A stretch of 7,322 nucleotides of DNA from JANNRW01 sp031401815 (lineage in GTDB: Bacteria; Desulfobacterota; Desulfuromonadia; Geobacterales; DSM-12255): positions 1 through 7,322 of the forward strand of contig JANNRW010000059.1 in assembly GCA_031401815.1 (NCBI GenBank), given 5' to 3'. Numbering within the stretch: the stretch's first letter is position 1; each line of letters opens with the position of its first letter. Under the pieces are notes generated by a model. It was not told where the DNA came from and did no database searches. It saw only the letters and a list, made by a program, of their open reading frames with translations. The position numbers and the translations under genes were made by a program. Shown piece after piece: positions 1 through 5,401 of this stretch.

Positions 1-135
1 TTCTTTTCCTTGTCCCTGCCGCAGGAGCCGAGGGTGAGTGAGAGTAAGACAGTCAATAGAATTAGGCAGTTACGTGGCATGATTCAGGCACCTCTGTTAC
101 AGTATAAGCATGAGCATCGTATCTGGCAAGGGTAG
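1..135 (+). CDS. possible 3' end of an unrecognised gene (partial, enters from the left)
   Basis: Frame 1 is open from the first base to a TAG at 133-135, giving 44 residues that end in HEHRIWQG. The stretch is basic and polar, with a plausible helix (NRIRQLRGMIQ, about residues 19-29), and reads like ordinary coding sequence rather than repeat DNA. There is an internal ATG at 79, but no ribosome site in front of it, so if real this is the tail of a longer protein that starts outside the window. I do not recognise the family. A 44-codon open frame can occur by chance, so confidence is low. Confidence 0.3.
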   Translation, partial: FFSLSLPQEPRVSESKTVNRIRQLRGMIQAPLLQYKHEHRIWQG

Positions 136-336
136 TTAATAGAGGGTTATTTGTCAACGTGCGCCAAAAAATCAGATTTCTTCTTGCACAATATAAAATC
201 AAATGAAAGAATATCAAGGTTTAAGAAATGCTGATTGAGGTTATTGTGTGTGTTGTTTGCTGCAGAACTAAGGGTTTGAGCGGGCGAAAGGGAGTGTCTT
301 TGGCTGGCGGGTTTAAGGTGAAGTGAAGGAGGTTCT
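136..336. other. AT-rich non-coding leader before the first mntA-hepT pair
   Basis: No gene is visible here. The stretch from about 165 to 260 is AT-rich (for example ATATAAAATC at 191-200) and unlike the C-rich repeat tracts elsewhere. It presumably holds the promoter of the downstream pair, but no -35/-10 pair stands out. The last bases hold a near-perfect Shine-Dalgarno sequence, AAGGAGG at 326-332, four bases before the ATG at 337. Confidence 0.5.
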
Positions 337-633
337 ATGAACAGCTCAAAAGAAGCAATAATTGATTTTCTGAAAAGTCAAAAAAGTTTATTTGCTGCTG
401 AGTTCAGCGTACAAAAGATGGGGCTTTTTGGTTCCTATGCCCGTGGCGAAGAGACCCTAGGGAGTGATATAGATATTGTAGTTGAATTGGCGAAGCCAGA
501 CCTGTTTTCATTGATAGGGATTAAGCAGACGGTTGAAGATGCCCTTGGCATAAAGGCTGATGTTGTAAGGCTCCGTAATGACATGAACAAGGTACTTAAA
601 AAACGCATCGAAAAGGATGTGATCTATGTATGA
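337..633 (+). CDS. mntA: MntA-type antitoxin, minimal nucleotidyltransferase (copy 1)
   Basis: This 98-residue protein is a minimal nucleotidyltransferase of the MNT fold. It shows the family signature GSYARGE at residues 32-38, then the metal-binding pair S-D44-I-D46, and a third acidic residue at D75 in the strand KADVV. In characterised MntA-HepT systems the antitoxin uses ATP to add AMP groups to a tyrosine of the HEPN toxin and so silences it; I assign that role by family. All three catalytic aspartates are present, so it is probably active. The ATG at 337 follows AAGGAGG at 326-332. The 3' end overlaps the start of hepT by 8 bases (626-633), implying coupled translation. It differs clearly in sequence from the second MntA at 4119, so the two are not a recent duplication. 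Confidence 0.93.
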   Translation: MNSSKEAIIDFLKSQKSLFAAEFSVQKMGLFGSYARGEETLGSDIDIVVELAKPDLFSLIGIKQTVEDALGIKADVVRLRNDMNKVLKKRIEKDVIYV

Positions 634-1039
634 TCAGGAACTGGTCCTGGAAGATTTGCGTCATATAGCGTGGTCATTGGAGCAGATTGAGAAACGGTTC
701 AGCAGTATAACTACAGTTGATGATTTTATGAAGGATGATGCCGGTCTGGAGAAGTTGGACAGCATCTGCCTGCAACTTATAGCAATAGGCGAAACTCTGA
801 AACATCTGGACAAACTGACGGGATCAAAACTTCTTGCTCGATATTCAGGTGTTGACTGGAAACGAGCAAAAGGATTACGTGACATTATAACCCACCATTA
901 TTTTGATATTGACAGTGAGACTATTTATTCTGTCTGCAAAGAGCACCTGCCGACTATGAGTAAAGTAGTTGCCTTGATAATTGCTGATCTGCCGCAGGGC
1001 ATAGCTGTGAATGCTTCAGGAGAAGTCGCTCATGACTGA
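626..1039 (+). CDS. hepT: HepT-type HEPN ribonuclease toxin (copy 1)
   Basis: This is a 137-residue, mostly helical HEPN (DUF86) protein. The catalytic motif of HEPN RNases, R-x4-H-x-Y, is at residues 85-92: R85, H90 and Y92 in RDIITHHY. R and H form the composite RNase site in the dimer. The tyrosine is the residue AMPylated by the cognate MntA in characterised pairs. The gene overlaps mntA by 8 bases. The protein is longer than its second-copy relative (111 residues), mainly through a tail after about residue 122 (QGIAVNASGEVAHD) that looks unstructured and may be a late extension up to the next available stop. A C-rich heptamer array follows about 15 bases after the stop, and the next gene is convergent. 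No hairpin terminator is visible. Confidence 0.92.
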   Translation: MYDQELVLEDLRHIAWSLEQIEKRFSSITTVDDFMKDDAGLEKLDSICLQLIAIGETLKHLDKLTGSKLLARYSGVDWKRAKGLRDIITHHYFDIDSETIYSVCKEHLPTMSKVVALIIADLPQGIAVNASGEVAHD

Positions 1040-1054
1040 CCTTGCAGCTTCATG

Positions 1055-1110
1055 CCCCGAGCCCCCAGCCCCGAACCCCGAGCGCCTTTCCAATAGCCCC
1101 GAACCCCAAA
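1055..1110. repeat. CCCCGAG heptamer array; four G-runs on the minus strand
   Basis: Eight consecutive 7-base units are in perfect register from 1055 to 1110. Six start with a run of at least four C (units at 1055, 1062, 1069, 1076, 1097 and 1104); the units at 1083 and 1090 have diverged but keep the spacing. The usual unit is CCCCGAG or CCCCGAA. On the minus strand the first four units give G-runs of 4, 4, 5 and 4 separated by 3, 2 and 3 bases, a canonical G-quadruplex pattern. The array fills the gap between the convergent stops of hepT (1039) and the substrate-binding protein (1117). The same array type returns at 7266-7321. Confidence 0.9.
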
Positions 1111-1116
1111 CGCCTC

Positions 1117-2142
1117 TCACTTCAGCAGCTCATTCAACAACGTCAGATCGAAAATCTCCCTCAGTCGCGCCTTTGGAAAAACAGACTCCTTCGGCAGATA
1201 ACCGAGCTCGCCGGCACGACCGGCTGAAACCAGCAGTTCAGCCGACAACGGATCAGAGGTCAGCAATACTCTGGCAAAAGCCTCATCCAGCAGCTTGCCG
1301 GGCAATCCTTTACCGGTCAGAGCCAGCAACTGCGCATTGATAGCTGCCTTTGCCGCAGCCGGATTTCTGGCGATCCAGTCGCCAACTTCAATATGCGCTG
1401 CCAGGAAACTGCGAACCAGCTCCCTGTTTGAACGCAAGAAATCAGCCCGAGCCACCAGCACTGTAGTCGGAAACCTGGCCGCTGGCCAGAGCGACCGCTC
1501 ATCCAGCAGAATTCGCCCTTTGGCCTCCTGCACCAGTCGAGTCACCCACGGCTCAGGCACCCAGGCTGCCGCAATCTGACGTTGCTGAAAAAACATGAAA
1601 ATATCCGGGTTTTTGGTCGACACAACCTGAACATCCCGGCCAATCACCAGCCCCTTCTCTTTCAGCCAGTAACGGAGCGCCACATCCTGGGTATTACCCC
1701 GCTCCGGAGCTGCCACCTTCTTCCCTTTCAGATCCATGGCAGAAGAGATACCTGACTCTTGCGGCACCACCAGAGCAGCACCACCACTGGCTGCCCCGGC
1801 AATAATCCGCAGAGCCTTCCCCTTCGACCTCATGAATGCATTTACCGCAGGATTAGGCCCCACAAAAGCAAGGTCGAGCTGCCCTGCCAGCAGAGCCTCC
1901 ATGGCCGACGGCCCGGCATTGAACGCCTTCCAGGCAATGACCCCCCCTGTTTTCTGCTCAAAGATTTTCCGCTCCTTCCCCACCAGTGCCTGGGCATGGG
2001 TCATATTCGGGAAAAAACCGACTCGCAGCGGTTCAACAGCAGATGTTGTCAATGGCAATAGCAGCAGAAATATCAATACAACAGAAACCGGCAAGAGCCC
2101 TCTTATAAAGCCAGGATTTATGGAGTAAACTGTTTTTCCCAT
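1117..2142 (-). CDS. ABC importer periplasmic substrate-binding protein (sulfonate/nitrate/taurine type)
   Basis: This 341-residue protein belongs to the SsuA/TauA/NrtA-like binding-protein group. Residues 1-35 form a signal peptide: a basic start, a hydrophobic core around 17-30 (VSVVLIFLLLLP), then a likely cut near TTSA-VE. There is no lipobox cysteine, so it should be free in the periplasm. Mature features include LRVGFFPNMTHAQALV (39-54), AFVGPNPAV (92-100), a lobe-linking LKGKKVAAPERGN region (138-150), and VPEPWVTRL (195-203), typical of this group. The ATG at 2142 is preferred over the GTG at 2166 because AAGG lies just before it and the extra eight residues add nothing. The substrate cannot be told from sequence; sulfonate, nitrate and phosphonate are all possible. 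No permease or ATPase gene lies beside it, so it looks orphaned. It is visibly more GC-rich than the TA genes, suggesting it is older resident DNA. Confidence 0.88.
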   Translation of the reverse strand: MGKTVYSINPGFIRGLLPVSVVLIFLLLLPLTTSAVEPLRVGFFPNMTHAQALVGKERKIFEQKTGGVIAWKAFNAGPSAMEALLAGQLDLAFVGPNPAVNAFMRSKGKALRIIAGAASGGAALVVPQESGISSAMDLKGKKVAAPERGNTQDVALRYWLKEKGLVIGRDVQVVSTKNPDIFMFFQQRQIAAAWVPEPWVTRLVQEAKGRILLDERSLWPAARFPTTVLVARADFLRSNRELVRSFLAAHIEVGDWIARNPAAAKAAINAQLLALTGKGLPGKLLDEAFARVLLTSDPLSAELLVSAGRAGELGYLPKESVFPKARLREIFDLTLLNELLK

Positions 2143-2207
2143 TTTGCCTTCATTTCCCTGCAGCACAGATTAAGATGAGCCAGATGGTGACGAATATAGT
2201 CCGTTTC

Positions 2208-2618
2208 TCAGGCCCTAAGCCAGTTTTCAACCATTAACCCTGGCACGCGGGAGAACTCACTTTCATTATCTGTCACAACCACCAGTCCGAGTGAACGAGC
2301 TTGGGCGGCAATAAGCAAGTCATTGGGGCCGATTATTGTTCCGCTTCTTTCCAGAAAGTACCGTATATCGGCATAATGCCTGTCAGCCTCTTCGGAAAGA
2401 GGCAAAACGGACAGAGATTTAAGCAGCAGGCCGATTCTTGCGGAAAGCAGTGAAGAACCATTTTTCTCAGCACCGAAACGAAGTTCGCACGCCACAACAA
2501 TGCTCGTGCAGACCAGGCTCTCTCCTACATTAACCAGGTGATGCGCCACAATACCGGCGGGAGATCTGACCAGGTCGGAAAGTATGTTTGTATCAAGCAG
2601 GTAGCGATATTCTTGCAT
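2208..2618 (-). CDS. vapC: VapC-type PIN-domain ribonuclease toxin
   Basis: This 136-residue protein has a complete PIN domain. The opening LLDTNILSDL carries the first acidic residue D9. E45 lies in ACELRFGAEK, D100 in IGPNDLLIAAQA, and D117 in VVVTDNESEF, followed by the usual VPGLMVENW ending. These four acids make the Mg-dependent RNase site; relatives cut tRNA or other RNAs. The ATG at 2618 comes one base after the vapB stop, so the two are translated together. The downstream gene (the binding protein) runs the same way after a 65-base gap, so it might receive read-through. Nothing suggests the toxin is inactive. Confidence 0.93.
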   Translation of the reverse strand: MQEYRYLLDTNILSDLVRSPAGIVAHHLVNVGESLVCTSIVVACELRFGAEKNGSSLLSARIGLLLKSLSVLPLSEEADRHYADIRYFLERSGTIIGPNDLLIAAQARSLGLVVVTDNESEFSRVPGLMVENWLRA

Positions 2619-2619
2619 A

Positions 2620-2859
2620 TCAGATGGTTACATCGTCCAGAGGTGGCATCTTTTCATCAACGTCCGGGAACTCTTCTGTAAGAGGTTCCCATCCGGCAAG
2701 CAGCGCAAGAAGCGACACAGGTGACACCGACTCAATAACAAGATGTCCCCCCTCCTTCCTGATTATAGCTTCGTTACCAGGCAACTCCAAATCCCGCGGA
2801 ATACGAATCGCCTGATTTCTTCCGTTTCTGAATAGTCGTACATGTCGTTCAATATTCAT
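2620..2859 (-). CDS. vapB: VapB-type antitoxin, AbrB/SpoVT fold
   Basis: This is a 79-residue antitoxin. The first half is a swapped-hairpin AbrB-type DNA-binding domain: RLFRNGRNQAIRIPRDLELP at about residues 8-27, then IIRKEGGHLVIE at 32-43. The second half, SLLALLAGWEPLTEEFPDV, is the acidic, aromatic tail that in relatives wraps the PIN toxin. I start it at the ATG at 2859 rather than the in-frame GTG at 2871, because the G-run GGGGG at the GTG serves well as the ribosome site of the ATG and MNIERHVRLF is a normal family start. A 26-base palindrome lies 15 bases upstream and is the likely operator for autorepression. Confidence 0.92.
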   Translation of the reverse strand: MNIERHVRLFRNGRNQAIRIPRDLELPGNEAIIRKEGGHLVIESVSPVSLLALLAGWEPLTEEFPDVDEKMPPLDDVTI

Positions 2860-2874
2860 AGTAACCCCCACACT

Positions 2875-2900
2875 GTAGCATATGCCTTAGCATAGGCTAC
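2875..2900. promoter_or_regulatory. 26-base imperfect palindrome upstream of vapB, probable VapBC operator
   Basis: The half sites are GTAGC-N-TATGC and GCATA-N-GCTAC, separated by four bases. Ten of the eleven positions of each arm pair; only the N position fails. The centre lies about 29 bases upstream of the vapB ATG, where an autorepressed TA promoter would sit. AbrB-type VapB proteins commonly bind such inverted repeats in complex with VapC. The binding role is inferred; the symmetry is seen directly. Confidence 0.7.
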
Positions 2901-2971
2901 CACCGGTAAACCAGAAATGCAATACAACTGTCAGATGTAAAGTGATGTTTTCAAAACCAGACAATGAAACC

Positions 2972-3056
2972 GGTTCCCGCCTTTCTCCCCTTACTCAACA
3001 ATTCAATTCACCATTCACTATTCACTATTCAGTTCCTGCCTCTGCCATTCTGCTCC
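2972..3056. repeat. intergenic repeat tract A (octamer and heptamer words)
   Basis: It begins with the linker word GGTTCCCGCCTTTCTCCCC (2972-2990), followed by two octamer-type units (CAAC at 2996, CAAT at 3004). A clean heptamer run follows: ATTCACC at 3006, ATTCACT at 3013 and 3020, and ATTCAG at 3027. It ends in GTTCCTGCCTCTGCC, which recurs in slightly altered form at 7243-7257. It lies after the higA stop and in front of the vapB promoter region. The + strand is almost free of G. No gene is visible in it. Confidence 0.85.
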
Positions 3057-3059
3057 AAA

Positions 3060-3380
3060 CTACACCGCAATAGCCTCAAGTCCCTTTTTCTTGACTAACG
3101 TCAGTAGTTTGAGCGCAGTTCCCCGAGGGTGTTTTTCACCGCGCTCCCACTTGCTGACTATTCCTACAGACACATTGAGGTACCGTGCGAATACAGCCTG
3201 ACTCACTCCTGAGTTATTCCGAACTGCCACTATTTCGTCTGGATCCATATCTGCGACTGCACTGAGGCAAGAGCTATCAAACTTACGCATAGTTTTTTTG
3301 TCAACGAGACCGATCTCATGCAAGTCTTGCATTGTCTCATGAAGTGCTGCAAGTGCATTGCTTTTGTATCTTTTTGTCAC
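3060..3380 (-). CDS. higA: HigA-type antitoxin with XRE helix-turn-helix
   Basis: This 106-residue protein has a Cro/C1-type helix-turn-helix at about residues 55-85: RNNSGVSQAVFARYLNVS followed by VGIVSKWERGEKHPRG. SQAVFARYL is helix 2, and VGIVSKWE is the recognition helix. The N-terminal half (residues 1-50) probably contacts the toxin. It starts with GTG at 3380; the choice is fixed by the strong site GGAGGAGGT at 3390-3398 (minus strand), eight bases upstream. Its first 44 bases overlap the end of the toxin gene, and the ribosome site lies inside the toxin frame. Toxin-before-antitoxin order is typical of HigBA-like systems. It probably represses its own operon. Confidence 0.9.
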   Translation of the reverse strand: MTKRYKSNALAALHETMQDLHEIGLVDKKTMRKFDSSCLSAVADMDPDEIVAVRNNSGVSQAVFARYLNVSVGIVSKWERGEKHPRGTALKLLTLVKKKGLEAIAV

Positions 3381-3747
3381 TGTATTTTACCTCCTCCAAT
3401 TTCCTGTTTTCCAGTGCGGATACGATCTCTTCAATGGTTAGCCCCAGAAATACGGAAGCCGCCTCCTTATATTCGCTCACTTCATTCCTGTCAAGATTCT
3501 CTTTGTCACTTTTGGTAAAACAATAAATAAACACACATCTAGTTTCCGACTTATAGGCAATAATACTTCTGTAGCCTCCGCTCTTGCCGCCTCCAGAGCG
3601 GGCAATTCGTTTTTTAAGCAGCCCACCGCCATAATCGACATCGACCAATCCACTTTCAATCTCTCGGACAACTTCTACAAGGCTTAAGTCCTCAATGCCC
3701 TCTCTGCTTGCATACCTCGCAAACCACTTTGTCTTGAATACTCTCAA
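3337..3747 (-). CDS. higB: RelE/HigB-family toxin (PF06296-like)
   Basis: This 136-residue toxin has the hallmark of this RelE branch: FKTKWFARYA (residues 4-13), GLVDVDYGGGLLKKRIAR (33-50), GKSGGYRSIIAY (54-65), and FIYCFTKSDKENL (73-85). The basic residues K46, K47, R48, R51 and R60 are the likely RNA-contacting set. Relatives cut mRNA, often on the ribosome. It starts with TTG at 3747: GGAGGT at 3751-3756 lies only three bases upstream, and MRVFKTKWFA is the normal family start. The last 15 or so residues (KYSDKKIQKQCTCSTS) lie in the overlap with higA and go beyond the usual domain end. Non-ATG starts on both genes may keep expression low. Confidence 0.9.
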   Translation of the reverse strand: MRVFKTKWFARYASREGIEDLSLVEVVREIESGLVDVDYGGGLLKKRIARSGGGKSGGYRSIIAYKSETRCVFIYCFTKSDKENLDRNEVSEYKEAASVFLGLTIEEIVSALENRKLEEVKYSDKKIQKQCTCSTS

Positions 3748-3761
3748 TTCACCTCCGCTTC

Positions 3762-3774
3762 ACAGTACCACTGT
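3762..3774. promoter_or_regulatory. inverted repeat ACAGT-ACC-ACTGT upstream of higB, possible operator
   Basis: Perfect 5-base arms flank a 3-base centre, 15 bases upstream of the TTG start of higB. On the minus strand it overlaps the best -10 candidate. The position suits binding by the HigA helix-turn-helix dimer, but short palindromes arise by chance, so this is a candidate only. Confidence 0.45.
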
Positions 3775-3799
3775 AACACTAAGTACTATATATTTACAA
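3770..3799 (-). promoter_or_regulatory. weak candidate promoter for higBA
   Basis: On the minus strand TTGTAA (3799-3794) and TACAGT (3775-3770) are 18 bases apart; each matches the sigma70 consensus at four of six positions. The -10 overlaps the right arm of the inverted repeat at 3762-3774, as expected for autorepression. Confidence 0.3.
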
Positions 3800-3806
3800 G
3801 CCGAAT

Positions 3807-4020
3807 CATACTCTCATTGCATCAATTCACTATTTATCCACAACGTTTCTCCAGATCCCAGCTACCGCCTTTCATTTTTACTCAACATCTCAACAATTCA
3901 ACATTTCAACAGCTTTCTCCATCCACCATTCACCATTCACCAGCCACCATTCCGACTCTCGCCTTCCGTTTTTACTCAACTACTCAACACCTCAACAATT
4001 CAACAGCTTTCTCCATTCAG
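3807..4020. repeat. intergenic repeat tract B (two octamer arrays and a heptamer array)
   Basis: It lies between the divergent higBA and mntA-hepT copy 2, with no gene visible. Octamer array B1 has CAAC at 3883, 3891, 3899 and 3907; array B2 at 3977, 3985, 3993 and 4001. Both have exactly four units spaced eight bases. Between them is a heptamer run: ATCCACC at 3921, ATTCACC at 3928 and 3935, AGCCACC at 3942. Bases 3857-3916 are identical over 60 bases to 5432-5491 in tract D. The + strand is nearly G-free. Long open frames that cross it are by-products of 7- and 8-base periodicity. Confidence 0.9.
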
Positions 4021-4057
4021 CATCAAGCCCAACGCATTTCATCGCGGCAGCAATAAA

Positions 4058-4074
4058 GCCTTATCAAATAAGGC
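4058..4074. promoter_or_regulatory. perfect inverted repeat GCCTTAT-CAA-ATAAGGC, possible operator of mntA-hepT copy 2
   Basis: Perfect 7-base arms with a 3-base centre end 11 bases before a consensus -10 box (4086-4091), so they cover the expected -35 region. This suits a repressor site. A small RNA hairpin is also possible, but there is no following T-run, so a terminator is unlikely. Confidence 0.5.
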
Positions 4075-4085
4075 ACAACATGTTA

Positions 4086-4091
4086 TATAAT
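4086..4091 (+). promoter_or_regulatory. -10 box TATAAT of mntA-hepT copy 2
   Basis: A perfect TATAAT lies 27 bases before the mntA start. There is no good -35: the spacing of 17 falls on ATCAAA, inside the inverted repeat at 4058-4074. This suggests a promoter of modest strength or one that needs an activator. Confidence 0.5.
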
Positions 4092-4118
4092 AGCGAAAAT
4101 CCTCATGGAGAAACTGAT

Positions 4119-4406
4119 ATGGCACAAGTCACACCGTATGATAAGACTATCATCAATTTCATGTCCAACCATGGGGTATCCCAAATTGCAGTGTTCGGTT
4201 CGTATGCTCGTGGAGAAGCAGGTCCGGACAGTGATCTGGATCTGCTGATACGCTTCTCGGAAGAGAAAAGTCTCCTGGGGATAATTCGCCTCGAGCGGGA
4301 GTTATCAGAATTACTTGGCATCAAAATCGACCTGCTGACTGAACAGGCTATCAGCCCATATCTGATTGACAGGATCAAGGCTGAACTCAAGGTAATTGCC
4401 CCATGA
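4119..4406 (+). CDS. mntA: MntA-type antitoxin, minimal nucleotidyltransferase (copy 2)
   Basis: With the start at 4119 this is 95 residues. The nucleotidyltransferase signature GSYARGE is at 27-33, the metal pair at D39 and D41 (DSDLDLL), and the third acid at D71 (IKIDLL). It should AMPylate the HEPN toxin encoded next to it, by analogy with characterised MntA-HepT pairs. The ATG at 4119 is chosen over the ATG at 4080 because GGAG lies eight bases upstream (4107-4110), while the earlier one precedes the -10 box and has no ribosome site. The stop overlaps the hepT start in ATGA (4403-4406). Confidence 0.93.
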   Translation: MAQVTPYDKTIINFMSNHGVSQIAVFGSYARGEAGPDSDLDLLIRFSEEKSLLGIIRLERELSELLGIKIDLLTEQAISPYLIDRIKAELKVIAP

Positions 4407-4738
4407 TTCGCGATGACAGGGTGTATCTGGCACACATTGTTGATGCGCTTCTGCAAATCAATGAATACACTGAGAATATGGATTTTGACAAATTCAGGGC
4501 AACGCGAATTGTTCAAGATGCCGTTATCAGACAATTTGAAATAGTTGGCGAAGCCACGAAGAATCTTTCACAAGAGTTTCGCGACCGCTACAGCTCTATT
4601 CCCTGGAAAGATCTGGCCGGGTTTCGTGACAAACTCATTCATCAGTATTTCGGTGTAGACATATCGCTGGTATGGCGATCAGTAGTCGAAGATGTCGCGC
4701 CTTTACTTGAAGAAATGCAAGCAATCATTTCGAGCTGA
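4403..4738 (+). CDS. hepT: HepT-type HEPN ribonuclease toxin (copy 2)
   Basis: This 111-residue DUF86/HEPN protein is of standard length. The RNase motif R-x4-H-x-Y is at R75, H80 and Y82 (RDKLIHQY). An earlier conserved helix reads RQFEIVGEATKNL (residues 43-55), and IPWKDLAGFRD leads into the motif. Y82 is the expected AMPylation target of the MntA partner. It overlaps mntA by four bases. Outside the shared motif it is quite different from copy 1 at 626, so the two systems probably arrived separately and may not cross-neutralise. Repeat tract C begins about 20 bases after the stop. Confidence 0.93.
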   Translation: MIRDDRVYLAHIVDALLQINEYTENMDFDKFRATRIVQDAVIRQFEIVGEATKNLSQEFRDRYSSIPWKDLAGFRDKLIHQYFGVDISLVWRSVVEDVAPLLEEMQAIISS

Positions 4739-4759
4739 TAGCGGGTTTCAGGACGACAC

Positions 4760-4846
4760 CCTTCACCCTTCGACTCCGCTCTTACTCAACAACTCAACCC
4801 TTCAACCACTCAACGTTTTTCCTACATTCACCATCCACCATTCGCA
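4760..4846. repeat. intergenic repeat tract C (octamer then heptamer array)
   Basis: Octamer array with CAAC at 4787, 4795, 4803 and 4811, then GTTTTTCCTAC, then heptamers ATTCACC at 4826 and ATCCACC at 4833. Bases 4762-4831 match 5491-5560 at 68 of 70 positions, with no gaps. This and its partner are direct repeats enclosing the antitoxin-ParE cassette. Confidence 0.9.
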
Positions 4847-4858
4847 CTGAATTCCCGG

Positions 4859-4887
4859 TTGCTTTTCAATGCTGCCACTAATATAAT
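4859..4887 (+). promoter_or_regulatory. promoter of the antitoxin-ParE pair
   Basis: A perfect -10 TATAAT (4882-4887) lies 17 bases after TTGCTT (4859-4864), which matches the -35 consensus only in TTG. It is 38 bases before the antitoxin start and just outside repeat tract C. Confidence 0.55.
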
Positions 4888-4899
4888 TTGGGCTAAAGA

Positions 4900-4912
4900 A
4901 TATGTACCATAT
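4900..4912. promoter_or_regulatory. inverted repeat ATATG-TAC-CATAT before the antitoxin gene
   Basis: Perfect 5-base arms with a 3-base centre, between the -10 box (4882-4887) and the ribosome site (4913-4918). A repressor there would block early transcription, so it may be the autoregulatory operator. The arm and centre lengths equal those of the repeat upstream of higB, but the sequence differs. Confidence 0.4.
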
Positions 4913-4925
4913 GGAGGGCAATGTT

Positions 4926-5111
4926 ATGGCTTCAATCAAAAGTCAGTTGGCCGAAATAATTCAGGAACAACCCGAGGATGCAACCTACGAGGAGATTATG
5001 CGGGAGTTCGCTTTTAATCGCATGATAGACCGTGGTATGGAAGATTTGCGCTCCGGTAAAGTCATTACCAATGACGAAATGGCCAGAAGGATCAGGATAT
5101 GGCAGAGATAG
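4926..5111 (+). CDS. small antitoxin partner of the ParE-type toxin
   Basis: This 61-residue, highly charged and probably all-helical protein contains YEEIMREFAFNRMIDRG (about residues 20-36) and ends VITNDEMARRIRIWQR. The ending resembles the toxin-binding tails of small antitoxins paired with ParE/RelE toxins, but I cannot name the family, and no ribbon-helix-helix or AbrB domain is obvious. The start is at 4926: GGAGGG at 4913-4918 is seven bases upstream, whereas the in-frame ATGs at 4902 and 4911 precede or overlap that site. It overlaps the toxin gene by 13 bases, which supports a coupled pair. Confidence 0.78.
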   Translation: MASIKSQLAEIIQEQPEDATYEEIMREFAFNRMIDRGMEDLRSGKVITNDEMARRIRIWQR

Positions 5112-5392
5112 TCTGGACTGCTGAAGCTGAAACCTGGCTCAGGGATATTTACGACTATATAGCCCAGGACAACCCGGAAGCTGCTGCAAAGGTAGTTCAA
5201 GGGATCTACCTGCGTGTTCAGCAATTAGCAGCATTTCCGCAATCAGGGCAACTGCACCGGCCAGAGACGAGTGGAGATATTAAAATCCTGCTTTATGGCC
5301 ATTACCGTATCGCCTATCAACTTCAACTCGACAACCAAATAGTCATTCTCGGTGTTTTCCACGGCGCCCTGAATATCGACCGACTCCTGTAA
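5099..5392 (+). CDS. parE: ParE/RelE-superfamily toxin
   Basis: This 97-residue protein follows the ParE pattern: VWTAEAETWLRDIYDYIAQ (residues 5-23), DNPEAAAKVVQGI (24-36), LAAFPQSG (43-50), then the strand pair ILLYGHYRIAYQL (63-75) and VILGVFHGALN (82-92). R70 in HYRI is the basic residue conserved in the family. ParE members poison DNA gyrase, while RelE members cut mRNA; the sequence fits ParE better, but the target is not certain. The usual GR after the FP motif is GQ here. It lies 13 bases inside the end of the antitoxin gene. The cassette from promoter to stop is enclosed by near-identical direct repeats. Confidence 0.87.
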   Translation: MAEIVWTAEAETWLRDIYDYIAQDNPEAAAKVVQGIYLRVQQLAAFPQSGQLHRPETSGDIKILLYGHYRIAYQLQLDNQIVILGVFHGALNIDRLL

Positions 5393-5401
5393 CAGCGAAC
5401 C

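Noticed and set aside
1011..2128. Several + strand open frames opposite the substrate-binding protein gene
   Set aside because: They are antisense shadows of a GC-rich gene whose own frame gives a full, recognisable protein.
4058..4074. Intrinsic terminator at the inverted repeat before mntA copy 2
   Set aside because: The stem is AT-rich and no T-run follows on either strand; the position over a promoter suits an operator better.
3695..4090. Open reading frames crossing repeat tract B on the + strand
   Set aside because: Their codons are made of 7- and 8-base repeat words, there is no ribosome site, and the composition is serine/histidine/glutamine-rich junk. The periodic repeats lack stops in several frames at once.
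4103..4534. A 143-codon minus-strand frame across mntA-hepT copy 2
   Set aside because: It is antisense to two well-supported overlapping genes and shows no family features.
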